Positions 10,494-19,632 of a stretch of 64,000 nt of DNA are shown piece by piece. The position numbers were made by a program, and so were the translations under genes. A model generated the notes under the pieces. The model did not search any database and was not told the DNA's origin. It worked only from the letters and a program-made list of their open reading frames with translations. The DNA is from Mycosarcoma maydis (Eukaryota; Basidiomycota; Ustilaginomycetes; Ustilaginales), in contig NC_026483.1 of the NCBI RefSeq assembly GCF_000328475.2, forward strand, positions 1 to 64,000, in the 5' to 3' direction. Numbering within the stretch: the first letter of the stretch is position 1; each line of letters opens with the position of its first letter.

Positions 10494-11356
10494 ATTCCCT
10501 GCGCCACATGTGCTTCGGATTTTTTTCTTCTCCCGTGTCCCTCTCTCACACGAGTCATTCGTGATTGTTTTGACTTTTGTCCCTCGCGCATATGCCCACA
10601 ACGTCTCTTACGATTCGCTAGATTTCCAGCGAGATGTGGCACAATATACCCATGAACCTCTCATCCACAGGCTCGCTGTGAGAAGGTGTGAAGTTGGCGC
10701 TCAGCTAGCGGTCAGGACAAATATTGGGCTGTAATGGCGATTGAATGAAGCAAACAGGTTTTGCAGACATCGCACGTTCGGTGCTGCGGCTGGAATGTGC
10801 AGCCCCGACATGCGCAGACTTGCAGCTCGGATCGGATCACAAGGGCTGCCTTCCTCGGAGGAAAGTTTTACTCTGTTGCAATCCTGGAAGCAAGTCATCG
10901 GTCTGACTAAGTTTAGCTGTGAGTCGTGAGTGACAAACCGATGTCCTGCAGAAATCTGGCTTAGTGATAAAATCGCCAACCTACCCCTTTTTGATGGCCA
11001 TTCTTCAAACAAGCTGCCGAACTGGAGGCGTTCAGGCAATCAGCCAGCATAAAGACGGTGCCTCGGGTGTTTTCCAGCCGCAGACTTGAAAGTCCGGGCC
11101 ATCGCGGTGATGCTGCAGTCTTAAGCCAGCGAGACCGACACTTGTGGATCACGAGGAGGCAGCGAAATGACCAAGCGATGTCACGAGCACAAACGAGTTG
11201 CGCCTCTGGTGAGTCTGGTATCAGCGTGGGGCATCGTTGTACACACCGCTTAGCCATAAAAACGAGTAGGTTGCAGTGAGGTAGCGTCTCATTAGTTCCG
11301 ACGTTCAGAGCAGGAGCATCGAAAGAGCGCTTTCCGACATTGCCTCTGTTGAGACG
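10494..11356. other. Intergenic region
   Basis: No supported gene. One ATTCGTGATT decamer at 10557-10566 and a related GAGTCGTGAGTGAC at 10923-10936 are present. Confidence 0.5.
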
Positions 11357-12451
11357 ATGCCTTTCGACGCCATGGCCTGCCTTTTGCTGGTTGGTTGGGT
11401 GCTGTTGAGCTTGGGTACCAGCAACACGCAGGCAGCTGACTGCACATTTGCAGATGCAGCAAGTGTCAAGTTGGGGAAGAGGTCTTGCAGAATGATCACG
11501 CTCTCCAGCATCAAGGTGCCAGCTGGGCAGACGCTGGACCTGACGGGTCTCCGTACAGGCACAAAGGTGATCTTTGAGGGCACGACCACATTCGGTTACG
11601 AGACTTGGCCTGGCCCATTGATCGCGGTGTCGGGCAAGAACATCGACATTAGCGGGAGCAGCGGGTCGGTGTTGGACGCGGGAGGAGGGCAGTGGTGGGA
11701 TGGGAAGGGAAGCAACGGTGGCAAGACGAAACCGAAATTCTTGTTCGCTCATGGGCTGATCAACAGCAGCATTCGATATCTCAACGTCAAGAACACGCCG
11801 GTACAAGCGTTCAGCATCAATGGTTGCTCCAACTTGAGAGTAGATCACGTAACAATCGACAATTCAGCAGGCGATGTGAATCGACTGGGACACAACACGG
11901 ATGCATTTGATGTGGGAAACTCGGACGGTGTGTTCATCACGAACGCCAACGTTCGCAACCAAGATGACTGCCTTGCGATCAATTCGGGAACCAACATCCT
12001 CTTCTCCGGCGGCTACTGCTCTGGAGGTCACGGCTTGTCGATTGGTAGTGTGGGCGGTCGCAGCGACAATACAGTGGACGGTGTGCATATCGTCAACTCG
12101 CAAGTGGTCGACAGCCAGAACGCGGTGCGCATCAAGACAGTGTCGGGTGCTACGGGTGTGGTGAATAATGTGACGTATTCCAACATCAAATTGTCGGGTA
12201 TTTTCAAGAACGGGATCGATATTCAGCAAGACTACCTGAATGGCCGACCAACGGGCAAGCCGACCAACGGTGTTAAGATCACCAACATCCACATGAACGG
12301 CATCACAGGGACGGTCAACCCGGGAGCGACAGAGGTGTATGTGCTTTGTGGTCAAGGATCGTGCTCGAGATGGCGATGGTCCGGTGTGTCGATCAGCGGT
12401 GGTCTGAGGAGTACCAAATGCACTGGAGTTCCCTCAGGAGCATTTTGCTGA
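11357..12451 (+). CDS. Secreted endo-polygalacturonase (GH28)
   Basis: Glycoside hydrolase family 28 enzyme of 364 aa that cleaves alpha-1,4 bonds of homogalacturonan in plant pectin. A signal peptide covers about residues 6-26. All family signatures are there: NTDAFD (Asp182), QDDC (Asp203 and Asp204), GHGLSIGS (His225) and RIKT (Arg258, Lys260), on a right-handed beta-helix background of N/G/V-rich repeats. The C-terminal cysteines near 334, 339, 355 and 364 fit the usual disulfides. The motifs favour an endo- rather than an exo-enzyme. One exon of normal length; Met6 is an alternative start and keeps the signal peptide. U. maydis is known for a very small set of such enzymes, and a single polygalacturonase (called pgu1 in the literature, from memory) has been described there. 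Confidence 0.93.
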   Translation: MPFDAMACLLLVGWVLLSLGTSNTQAADCTFADAASVKLGKRSCRMITLSSIKVPAGQTLDLTGLRTGTKVIFEGTTTFGYETWPGPLIAVSGKNIDISGSSGSVLDAGGGQWWDGKGSNGGKTKPKFLFAHGLINSSIRYLNVKNTPVQAFSINGCSNLRVDHVTIDNSAGDVNRLGHNTDAFDVGNSDGVFITNANVRNQDDCLAINSGTNILFSGGYCSGGHGLSIGSVGGRSDNTVDGVHIVNSQVVDSQNAVRIKTVSGATGVVNNVTYSNIKLSGIFKNGIDIQQDYLNGRPTGKPTNGVKITNIHMNGITGTVNPGATEVYVLCGQGSCSRWRWSGVSISGGLRSTKCTGVPSGAFC

Positions 12452-12844
12452 GCTCGGCAGCTGTCGAAAGCTCAGAGCGTTCAAGTCTAAGACTGATATG
12501 TCGGGAAACTCGAGGAAAAAAGTAAGGGTGGACGATTGTCTTGTCTCTGGTTAGGGGACGTTTGACCAATGTGCATGCTTTTTTCTTATGGACGAAACAG
12601 AAAAAGAGTGGAGCAGGTCTTGCTGGAAGAAGAGGTTTAAGCACGCCTCTCAGATGCCGGCGAGGTCGATCAGGCGATGCAAAAAAAGCATCACCAACAC
12701 AAGAAGGAATTACAGATCTAAAATTGGGCATTTCACAAGCACAACCGCAGGAATTGCTGCATAAAAGTTTGCAAGTCCGACAGCTGTTGAGGCATCTGAT
12801 TCTTTATTTTGAGTGCCACGGACGCGTGCACAATCGAGAAACAC

Positions 12845-12887
12845 GAATCGCAGAATCGCAGAATCACGGAATCACGGAATCACGAAT
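12845..12887 (+). repeat. Tandem 8-nt repeat (GAATCGCA then GAATCACG)
   Basis: Five 8-nt units in a row: two GAATCGCA followed by three GAATCACG, ending in AAT. The last units belong to the TCACGA-type repeat family found all over the intergenic DNA here. Confidence 0.85.
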
Positions 12888-13260
12888 GGACAAAGCGCCG
12901 ACGTCTGGCTGTCGAAACATGAAAAGTTGACCCGAATCATGAATCACGAAGGGGATCGGTTGGGAAGCATGGCCGAGATGCAGCTTGAAATCGGCGAGAC
13001 AAGCGTGAAAATTTGTTTGTGCGGCTGCATCAGTCACCGTGACTAAGTTAGCTCGTCTGCCTTGTAGATCCTTGCAGAGAATGCTAGGATTCCAAAGCAC
13101 GGCTAAGACACGGGGAAGCGAGAAATTCAACATTCGTGATTGAAACACAATTAACGATTTATTATACGATTCGGCCACGCCGCGCTTGAACTGGGCTTGT
13201 CAGACGCGCGCAGCGGGCGCTCCTCATGACGATTTGGTCTTTCACCGAATATCATTCACG

Positions 13261-13297
13261 TTTATAAATAAATAAATAAAATTAATTTTAGTTAAAT
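13261..13297. repeat. A/T-rich low-complexity patch
   Basis: A stretch of TAAATAAATAAATAAA followed by AATTAATTTTAGTTAAAT, sharply different from the GC-balanced surroundings. Confidence 0.8.
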
Positions 13298-14060
13298 GAG
13301 CGCGGCTGGGAACTCTGATACAGTATCGATTACATGATGCTTTTGTGCGTCAAAGGGTTTGGATGTAGGATAAACTCGCAACAGCGCATTCTGAGCCACC
13401 GCCTGGCATGGCGCTTGATGTCATCCGCGCATACGCGGCTACGTTCCAGTCCGTTGAACTTGTGAGAGAGACGAAACGCCAACACAAAGCGTCTCGCAAT
13501 GGGTCACGCTTTGCTCGCGTCCTGACACGCTGCGTCGCGCGTGTGTGGACGATGCGACTTGAGGCAAGGCAGGATCCGCTTTACTCATGCAAATGACACT
13601 CGTGACTCGTAACTGGCTGCGAGTGGCCGCGTGCGTTCAGCCATCTTGTTAACTCACACGATCGAGAATGTGAATACAACTCTCGATTGACATTTCGATG
13701 CATGCCTCCGACTCGCCGAGGCTGGCTCGCTTTCGCATATGGGGATTTTCCTTGGTAACATTTCACGTGCAGCGGGGCTGTCGAAACACGAATCTGGACC
13801 AGGAGTCTATCTAGCAAATCGATCAGCAGCCACTGGTAGCACTAGCGCAGTGCTTTCCTGCGTATGCAAACCATGTTATATTTCAGCATGTAGTTCACTC
13901 TCATAAAGATCAGCGAGCCGAAATCTCGACACTGATAGAGCGAGCGAAGCTAAGCGAAGCGTTGCCCTTTGGTCCGATTGCTGATCACACTTGTGCGCGT
14001 TGTCGTAATTGGTTCGTCATGGAAATCGTCAGGACGAGAATGTGACCGGTGCGGCGTGAC

Positions 14061-14088
14061 AGCAAACAGCGAACAGCAAACAGCAAAC
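14061..14088 (+). repeat. Tandem 7-nt repeat
   Basis: Four 7-nt units (AGCAAAC, AGCGAAC, AGCAAAC, AGCAAAC) in direct tandem in intergenic DNA. Confidence 0.8.
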
Positions 14089-14945
14089 GGTAACCACCGA
14101 CGCATTACCTACAGCGAACAGGTGAGCCTTGCCAAGCTGCTGAGATGACTTCAGCTCTTTTCTTCTGTCGCCACGCGCTTGCCTACGTCGCAAAAAAGGG
14201 GAAAAACAACTAAAAAAAAAATTGGAACCCACTGGGTGGAAATGAGTCAGGCATAAAATGGTGAGGGAAGCTGGAAGTTCCGAAAAGCAACGGCAACATC
14301 AGAGTGCATGCGACCAAGTAGCCATATCCTAAGTTAATAAACACACTCTCAACAGCCTCCACCCTCGGATACCACGCGCATCTGAATCACAACAGCGGCA
14401 TATTCTGTGATTCACTGTGACTGTTTCCATGCCAGCTGCAGACCAAAGGGATGCGTGACTGCCTTGTTGAGCTCCGCCAGCTTTCGCGAGAGCCTCCTAC
14501 ATCATCGCTTAACACACTACGAACAATCACGAATGCAACCGTGCCTCGCTTCGCAACTCAGCCTAGTGCAAGACATAGACACTCCTCTTCCTCCCTGTGT
14601 ACCAGCAGCTCATGCCCCGGTGTTTCAAGACTCATGATAACTTACAAATTCGAATACCGTCACAATCCTTAACCCTGAACTTACTGTATCCTTTCTCTCA
14701 CCTCTTCAAGAAAAGTAAACTAGCCTAGCTTGAAAAATCTAAAGCTGCTTAGCTCCGACCTGTGTCGATGTCATCGACGCAACCAACTGCTAAATATATA
14801 AAATTCAACCTCGCCCGCCACTTCGATCCGCCTTTCCGTCAGCATCCCTCACCACAACGTTTCAAGCTTGACGACGACATAGCTCCTGTTATCTCTTCGA
14901 GCGGACCATCTTCACGTTGTCCTCGCGACCTTATTGCTCGCCATC

Positions 14946-17612
14946 ATGCAGCCGATGAACTCTGTCTCTGGTTCGGCATCGCTGGTGTTGGCTGCCCTGC
15001 TGGTTCAACAGGCCGCCGCCCAAGATGCGGCCAACAGCGGTGCTTCCACCTCGACCGTCATCTCGGCGATCGTCCTAAACGCCGTCATCTTTGCCATCCT
15101 CTTTACCGTCTTCCTCCTCGCCCGTCCACGTTTCAAGCGTGTCTACGCGCCTCGAACTTACCTCGTCACTCCCGAGGAGCAGATCGAGCCTCTGCCCCAG
15201 TCACTCTTTGGCTGGCTTCCCGTTTGGCTCAAGACGCCTACCTCGACCATTCTAGAAAAAAATGGTCTCGATGCCTACATGTTTGTCGAGTATCTCGAGA
15301 TGATGCTCTGGATCTTTATCCCCATCTTTTTGCTCTCCTGGATCGTCCTCATGCCCGTCTATGGCGCAGGCACCAATGGCATTGGAGACGGCTTCAACCG
15401 CTTCATTCTCAGTCGCGTTGGCAAGAGCCCGCAGCAGCAGAAGCGCTACATCGCTCCGCTCCTCATCCAGTGGATTTTCACCTTCTGGCTCATGTGGAAC
15501 ATTCGATCCCGCGTAGCCAAGTTCATCAAGCTACGCCAAGATTTCCTTGTTTCGCCTCAACACGCTGCTTCCGTCCAGGCCAGAACTGTGCTCATAACGG
15601 GTATCCCCAACGAGCTTCTAAGCGAAAAGAAGCTCCGCGCCCTCTACTCGCAGCTCCCTGGCGGCGTTGCTAAGGTCTGGCTCAACCGCAACCTCAAGGA
15701 TCTCCCCGACCTCTTTGATGAGCGTGAAAAGTGGTGTAACAAGCTCGAGGCTGCCGAGACCAGCTTGATCAAAACGGCCTACAAGCTCGTCAAGAAGGGC
15801 AAGGCTCAGGACGCCAGCGGCTCTCTCCCCGAGACCGACGTCGAGATCAACGCCGAGGTCGCCGACCAGTACGTTCCCAAGAAAAAGCGTCCCACTCACA
15901 AGCTTGGCAAGATCCCCTGTATGGGTGAAAAAGTCGACACCATTCACTGGTGCCGCGAGGAGATTGCTCGTCTTAACAAGGAGATCCAAACCAAGCGCTC
16001 CGAGATCGCCGTTGACTACAAAAACTACCCTGCTCAGAGCAGTGCTTTCATCCTTTTCAACACCCAAATCGCCGCCCACATGGCTGTCAAGACACAGGCT
16101 CACCATCAGCCCTACCGTATGACCAACCGCTACGTTGAGGCTCACCCTGACGACGTCGTCTGGGCTAACATGAACATGAACCCGTACGAGCGCAAAATCC
16201 GCACCGTCGTTGGCTGGGCTATCACCATTGGCCTGATCATTTTCTGGGCAATTCCTGTCGCCTTTGTTGGTATCATCTCTAACGTCAAGGGTCTTGCAGA
16301 CAATGTGCCTTTTCTTGGCTGGCTCAACGACATCCCCAACGTCGTTGTCGGTATCATCCAGGGTATCCTCCCCACCGTTCTCCTCGCCGTGCTCAACATG
16401 CTGCTTCCCATCTTCCTGCGTCTACTCTCGCGCCTCAGCGGTACCCCCACCCGCAGCGCCATCGAGCTCGACCTTCAGGGTCGATTTGCCGCCTTCCAGA
16501 TTGTGCAGAACTTCCTCTTCCTTACCCTCGTCTCAGGTAACGCCGGTCAGATCGCTGAGTATGTCCAGAGGGTCGCCTCGCAACCCACCCAGTTCCCTGG
16601 TCTCTTGGCCGAAGCTATTCCCAAGGGTTCGCTCTTCTTCCTCAGCTTCATCGCCTTGCAGGGTCTTTCGGGTGCTGCTGGTCTGTTTGCTCAGATCGCT
16701 CCGCTCATTGTCTACTATGTCAAGAAGTTCTTGCTCGCCTCTACACCCCGCAAGGTCTGGCACATCGACCACGACACCAGCGGACCCGCCTGGGGAACTC
16801 TGTTCCCTTCCATGACGCTCATCACTGTCATCGGCACGGGTTACGTCGTCATTGCTCCCATTCTCAACGGCTTTGTCGCTTTCACCTTCTTCCTCTTCTT
16901 CCTCGGCTACAAGTACCTCTTCCTCTACGTCTACGACACCAAGCCGTCGAGCGAGACCTCGGGTCTTTTCTTTGGCAAGGCCATTCGCCACATTTTCGCT
17001 GGTCTCTACGTCGAGATGGTGATGCTCACTGCCATCTTCTTCCTCGCCCAATCCGAGGATGCTGCCGGCCAGAAGAAGCAGTCGGCGATTCCAGAAGGTG
17101 CCTTCATGGTTGTGCTCATCGTCATTGTAGTTGCATTCCACTACTTCCTGAACGACTCGTTCAAGGCGCTCGAAACCGCTCTGCCCCTTACGCTCGTCGC
17201 TGGCAACAACGCCGAGGTGCAGCTGCACGGCAACCCCACCCGCACCTCGGGTGAGACCGCCTACAACGAGAAGAAACCGCTCAACGAGCATGCTGCTTCG
17301 TCCTATGACGCAACTCCTGTCTCTCAGGGCGACCTCAACGGAAAGGGGGTACAAGGAGCCGGCGTCAGTGGCGAAAAGCACCAAGCTGTTGCTGGTCTCA
17401 GCGAAGAGCAGGAGTCGGCTTTCTACCACCCCTCGCTGACGGGCGAGCAGAAGCCCATCTGGCTGCCCAACGACAAGTTCGGCATTGGTCGTGCCGGCGT
17501 CGCCTCGGCTCGCAAAGCTGGTCTCGAGGCTACCTACGAGCAAACCTCGGTCACTGAAAAGGGCCAGGTGCAAACAGATGCTTACGAGCCGCCCGGTGAG
17601 TTGCTTGTCTGA
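14946..17612 (+). CDS. CSC1/OSCA-type calcium-permeable membrane channel (DUF221 family)
   Basis: Polytopic membrane protein of 888 aa in one exon. Order of parts: a short N-terminal hydrophobic segment (10-25), a first membrane block (about 38-60, 115-140, 170-188), a cytosolic RRM-like insert starting at RTVLITGIP (213-221) and running to about 410, then the long C-terminal membrane block (about 425-770) and a hydrophilic tail. This is the fungal Csc1/Rsn1/Phm7 layout; relatives are osmosensitive, calcium-permeable cation channels or lipid scramblases in the plasma membrane or other membranes. The ATG at 14946 is the first true ATG of the frame. Codon usage is strongly C/G-ending, which suggests high expression. 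Which of the fungal paralogues it is cannot be told from sequence alone. Confidence 0.88.
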   Translation: MQPMNSVSGSASLVLAALLVQQAAAQDAANSGASTSTVISAIVLNAVIFAILFTVFLLARPRFKRVYAPRTYLVTPEEQIEPLPQSLFGWLPVWLKTPTSTILEKNGLDAYMFVEYLEMMLWIFIPIFLLSWIVLMPVYGAGTNGIGDGFNRFILSRVGKSPQQQKRYIAPLLIQWIFTFWLMWNIRSRVAKFIKLRQDFLVSPQHAASVQARTVLITGIPNELLSEKKLRALYSQLPGGVAKVWLNRNLKDLPDLFDEREKWCNKLEAAETSLIKTAYKLVKKGKAQDASGSLPETDVEINAEVADQYVPKKKRPTHKLGKIPCMGEKVDTIHWCREEIARLNKEIQTKRSEIAVDYKNYPAQSSAFILFNTQIAAHMAVKTQAHHQPYRMTNRYVEAHPDDVVWANMNMNPYERKIRTVVGWAITIGLIIFWAIPVAFVGIISNVKGLADNVPFLGWLNDIPNVVVGIIQGILPTVLLAVLNMLLPIFLRLLSRLSGTPTRSAIELDLQGRFAAFQIVQNFLFLTLVSGNAGQIAEYVQRVASQPTQFPGLLAEAIPKGSLFFLSFIALQGLSGAAGLFAQIAPLIVYYVKKFLLASTPRKVWHIDHDTSGPAWGTLFPSMTLITVIGTGYVVIAPILNGFVAFTFFLFFLGYKYLFLYVYDTKPSSETSGLFFGKAIRHIFAGLYVEMVMLTAIFFLAQSEDAAGQKKQSAIPEGAFMVVLIVIVVAFHYFLNDSFKALETALPLTLVAGNNAEVQLHGNPTRTSGETAYNEKKPLNEHAASSYDATPVSQGDLNGKGVQGAGVSGEKHQAVAGLSEEQESAFYHPSLTGEQKPIWLPNDKFGIGRAGVASARKAGLEATYEQTSVTEKGQVQTDAYEPPGELLV

Positions 17613-18302
17613 ACGTTGCGACTGCCAGCTCGACTCGATCGAGCCCACATATACCACGTTCGTGTATTGTACCACACCGTCTTTGACTCCGCAGGTGTTG
17701 CCATCTGCCACGACGGTCGATTTCTTCGGATTGTGTATATTCAGGATTGTGTCTTCTCACCCAATACCCGCTTCTTTTCTAATCTCTCACTCTCCTTACC
17801 ACAATTCTATGCTCTGTGATATGACTGTCGGAGGATTTCTGCTGAAATGGCAGAGTGAATGATGACGATGGATGATGTTGAGCATCTTGCTTTGTTGTAC
17901 GCAGTCAATGGCTGTGGAGTATTGCTGCAAGCGCCCTCGGCGCTGTCGGGCGCCGCTTATGGCAATGAGCTGTATCGCGTTTATGTTTGAAATTTAGATT
18001 GACGTAGCGGCTGCACGTAAGCATTCACCGAGAAGTGGTCGGTCAATTGTTCGGCGCGTCCACGCCGACGAGTCGAGGTGGAGAAGCTCCGCACACAACA
18101 AGGTGGCCTCTTAACAATAGCTCGTGGACATGCCCACGCCAAAGGCTTTGCTGTCTACGGCGACCGGAGCGCAGACGATAGCGATACAAGGTTGGCCATC
18201 ATGGCGCGATGTACGCATGTGTTCGACTGGCCACCATCTATTCTCTCTGCAGCGGTTTGTGAGGTGCCACCCGTTCGAAACTGCAAGTTTTCGGAAGCAA
18301 GG
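17613..18302. other. Intergenic region
   Basis: Contains the 3' end of the channel gene and the leader of the cyclase-family gene. The frame of the latter is open upstream to about 18078, with another ATG at 18201, but the conserved part begins later. Nothing else is recognised. Confidence 0.45.
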
Positions 18303-19502
18303 ATGATGACTGGTACCTGTTCCAACAGTAGTGGCGTTGGTCGAAGCGGTACGTTTGCACAAGGCAACTTGCCGAGGTTCGATGACATTCCGGCAGTTGA
18401 TGGGATGCCGCACGGGTGCGCGTGGAATGTGTGGGGCCAAGGTGATGAACTGGGTACGCTGAACCTGTTGACACCAGAGGTGGTGGCACGATCGGCGGCG
18501 GAAAACATCCGAACTGGCGAACGCGTGCAGATCGATTGGGGACTCGATAGCGTCGATGTGCCCGCGAACCAACGCATGCACTTTCAGCACGACCTCATCG
18601 ACCTCAAGCCGAAACTCGGCGTCTACGCAACCGACGACGAGATGCATCTCAACACACAGACGTCTTCGCAGTGGGATGGATTCAACCACTTTGCACACCA
18701 GGCCACGCATATGTACTACGGCGGTGTCAAGCACGACGATCTGCATTCTGGCAAGATCGACAAACAGCACCGCAACAGCATGCACAAGTGGTGTCTGAAC
18801 GGCGGAATTGCAGGTCGCGGTGTGCTGGTGGATTGGGTGCGATGGTGGGAAGCCACTCGAACCGAGCCGCTTCCGGCTGGAAACTCATCATACGCCATTC
18901 CGCTTTCGCAGATCCAAGAGGTGCTCGAGTGGCAGAAGACGGAATTGCGGACTGCAGACATTTTGCTCCTGAGAACCGGCGTAGTGAGGTGGTTCGAACA
19001 CGCCACGGATGCGGAAAAGGTCAAGGGGATGATAGAAAACGACAACTTTCCGGGGATCGAAGCTACCGAACAAGTCAAGAGGTGGTTGTGGGACAACCAC
19101 TTTGCAGCAGTTGCCAGCGACAATATGTCGTTCGAGTTTGGCCCCCACGGAGGTATGTATGACATTCGTGATTGCAGCCGAGCTGAAATTGCTTGCAAGC
19201 GAGTGCTGACCTCGATCCGTTCGGACTTGAACAGACCTCTGGCTTCACGAGTGGATCCTGCCCATGTTCGGCTGCCCCATCGGCGAGCTGTTTGACCTAG
19301 AACGTCTCTCGACTGCATGCCAAAACCATCAGCGCTGGACATTCTTCCTCACATCCGCTCCCCTTCGAGGTGAGTACAACCAACCTCATCCGCTCAACCA
19401 GCGAGCCGCACGGAAAGCCTCTTCTGACATCTTCCTCTCTCCCCCACCTCTACAGTCAAAGGCGGCATCGCTTCGTCCCCGAACGCCATCTGCATCTTCT
19501 AA
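18303..19502 (+). CDS. Cyclase-family (kynurenine formamidase-like) metal-dependent hydrolase, three exons
   Basis: Protein of 343 aa of the cyclase family (PF04199), a metal-dependent hydrolase fold shared with bacterial kynurenine formamidases; the fungal branch has no settled substrate. Exons 18303-19152, 19235-19369 and 19456-19502, with introns starting GTATGT and GTGAGT and ending CAG; both are phase 1 and 82 and 86 nt long. Splicing restores the family's typical end, APLRVKGGIASSPNA. Conserved pieces: FDDIPAVDGMPHG, DELGTLNLLTPE, the metal-site region SSQWDGFNHFAHQ and the C-terminal LHEWILPMFGCPIGELFDLE. Start chosen at the ATG at 18303 because conserved sequence begins about 22 residues later; 18201 is possible. 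Intron 1 carries an ATTCGTGATT decamer (19164-19173). Confidence 0.85.
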
Positions 19503-19632
19503 AACTGCCCGATGCTTCTCATCCTCGCTTGTTCACCAGACTGTACACCGTCGTTGTGGTACCCAAATGTGTTAGCAAATGTTTTGACTTTTGTGCAAAT
19601 CGAATCTGTTCATACTTTTCTCGTGATTAACG

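Larger units (their letters stand above)
12452..14945. other. Intergenic region rich in short repeats
   Basis: No gene is supported in 2.5 kb. It contains the 8-nt tandem array at 12845-12887, single decamers at 13132 and 14525, an A/T-rich patch at 13261-13297, and a 7-nt tandem (AGCAAAC/AGCGAAC) at 14061-14088. The right part, from about 14770, carries a TATATAAA-like box (14795-14802) and a pyrimidine-rich leader for the channel gene. Confidence 0.5.

Noticed and set aside
12845..12887. CRISPR-like array
   Set aside because: Units are 8 nt with no spacers, in a eukaryotic genome.
16533..17711. 392-codon frame opposite the CSC1-type channel, and similar long antisense frames opposite the aldehyde dehydrogenase (6896-7948) and polygalacturonase (11864-12355)
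   Set aside because: Same cause: antisense shadows of biased genes, without recognisable domains.
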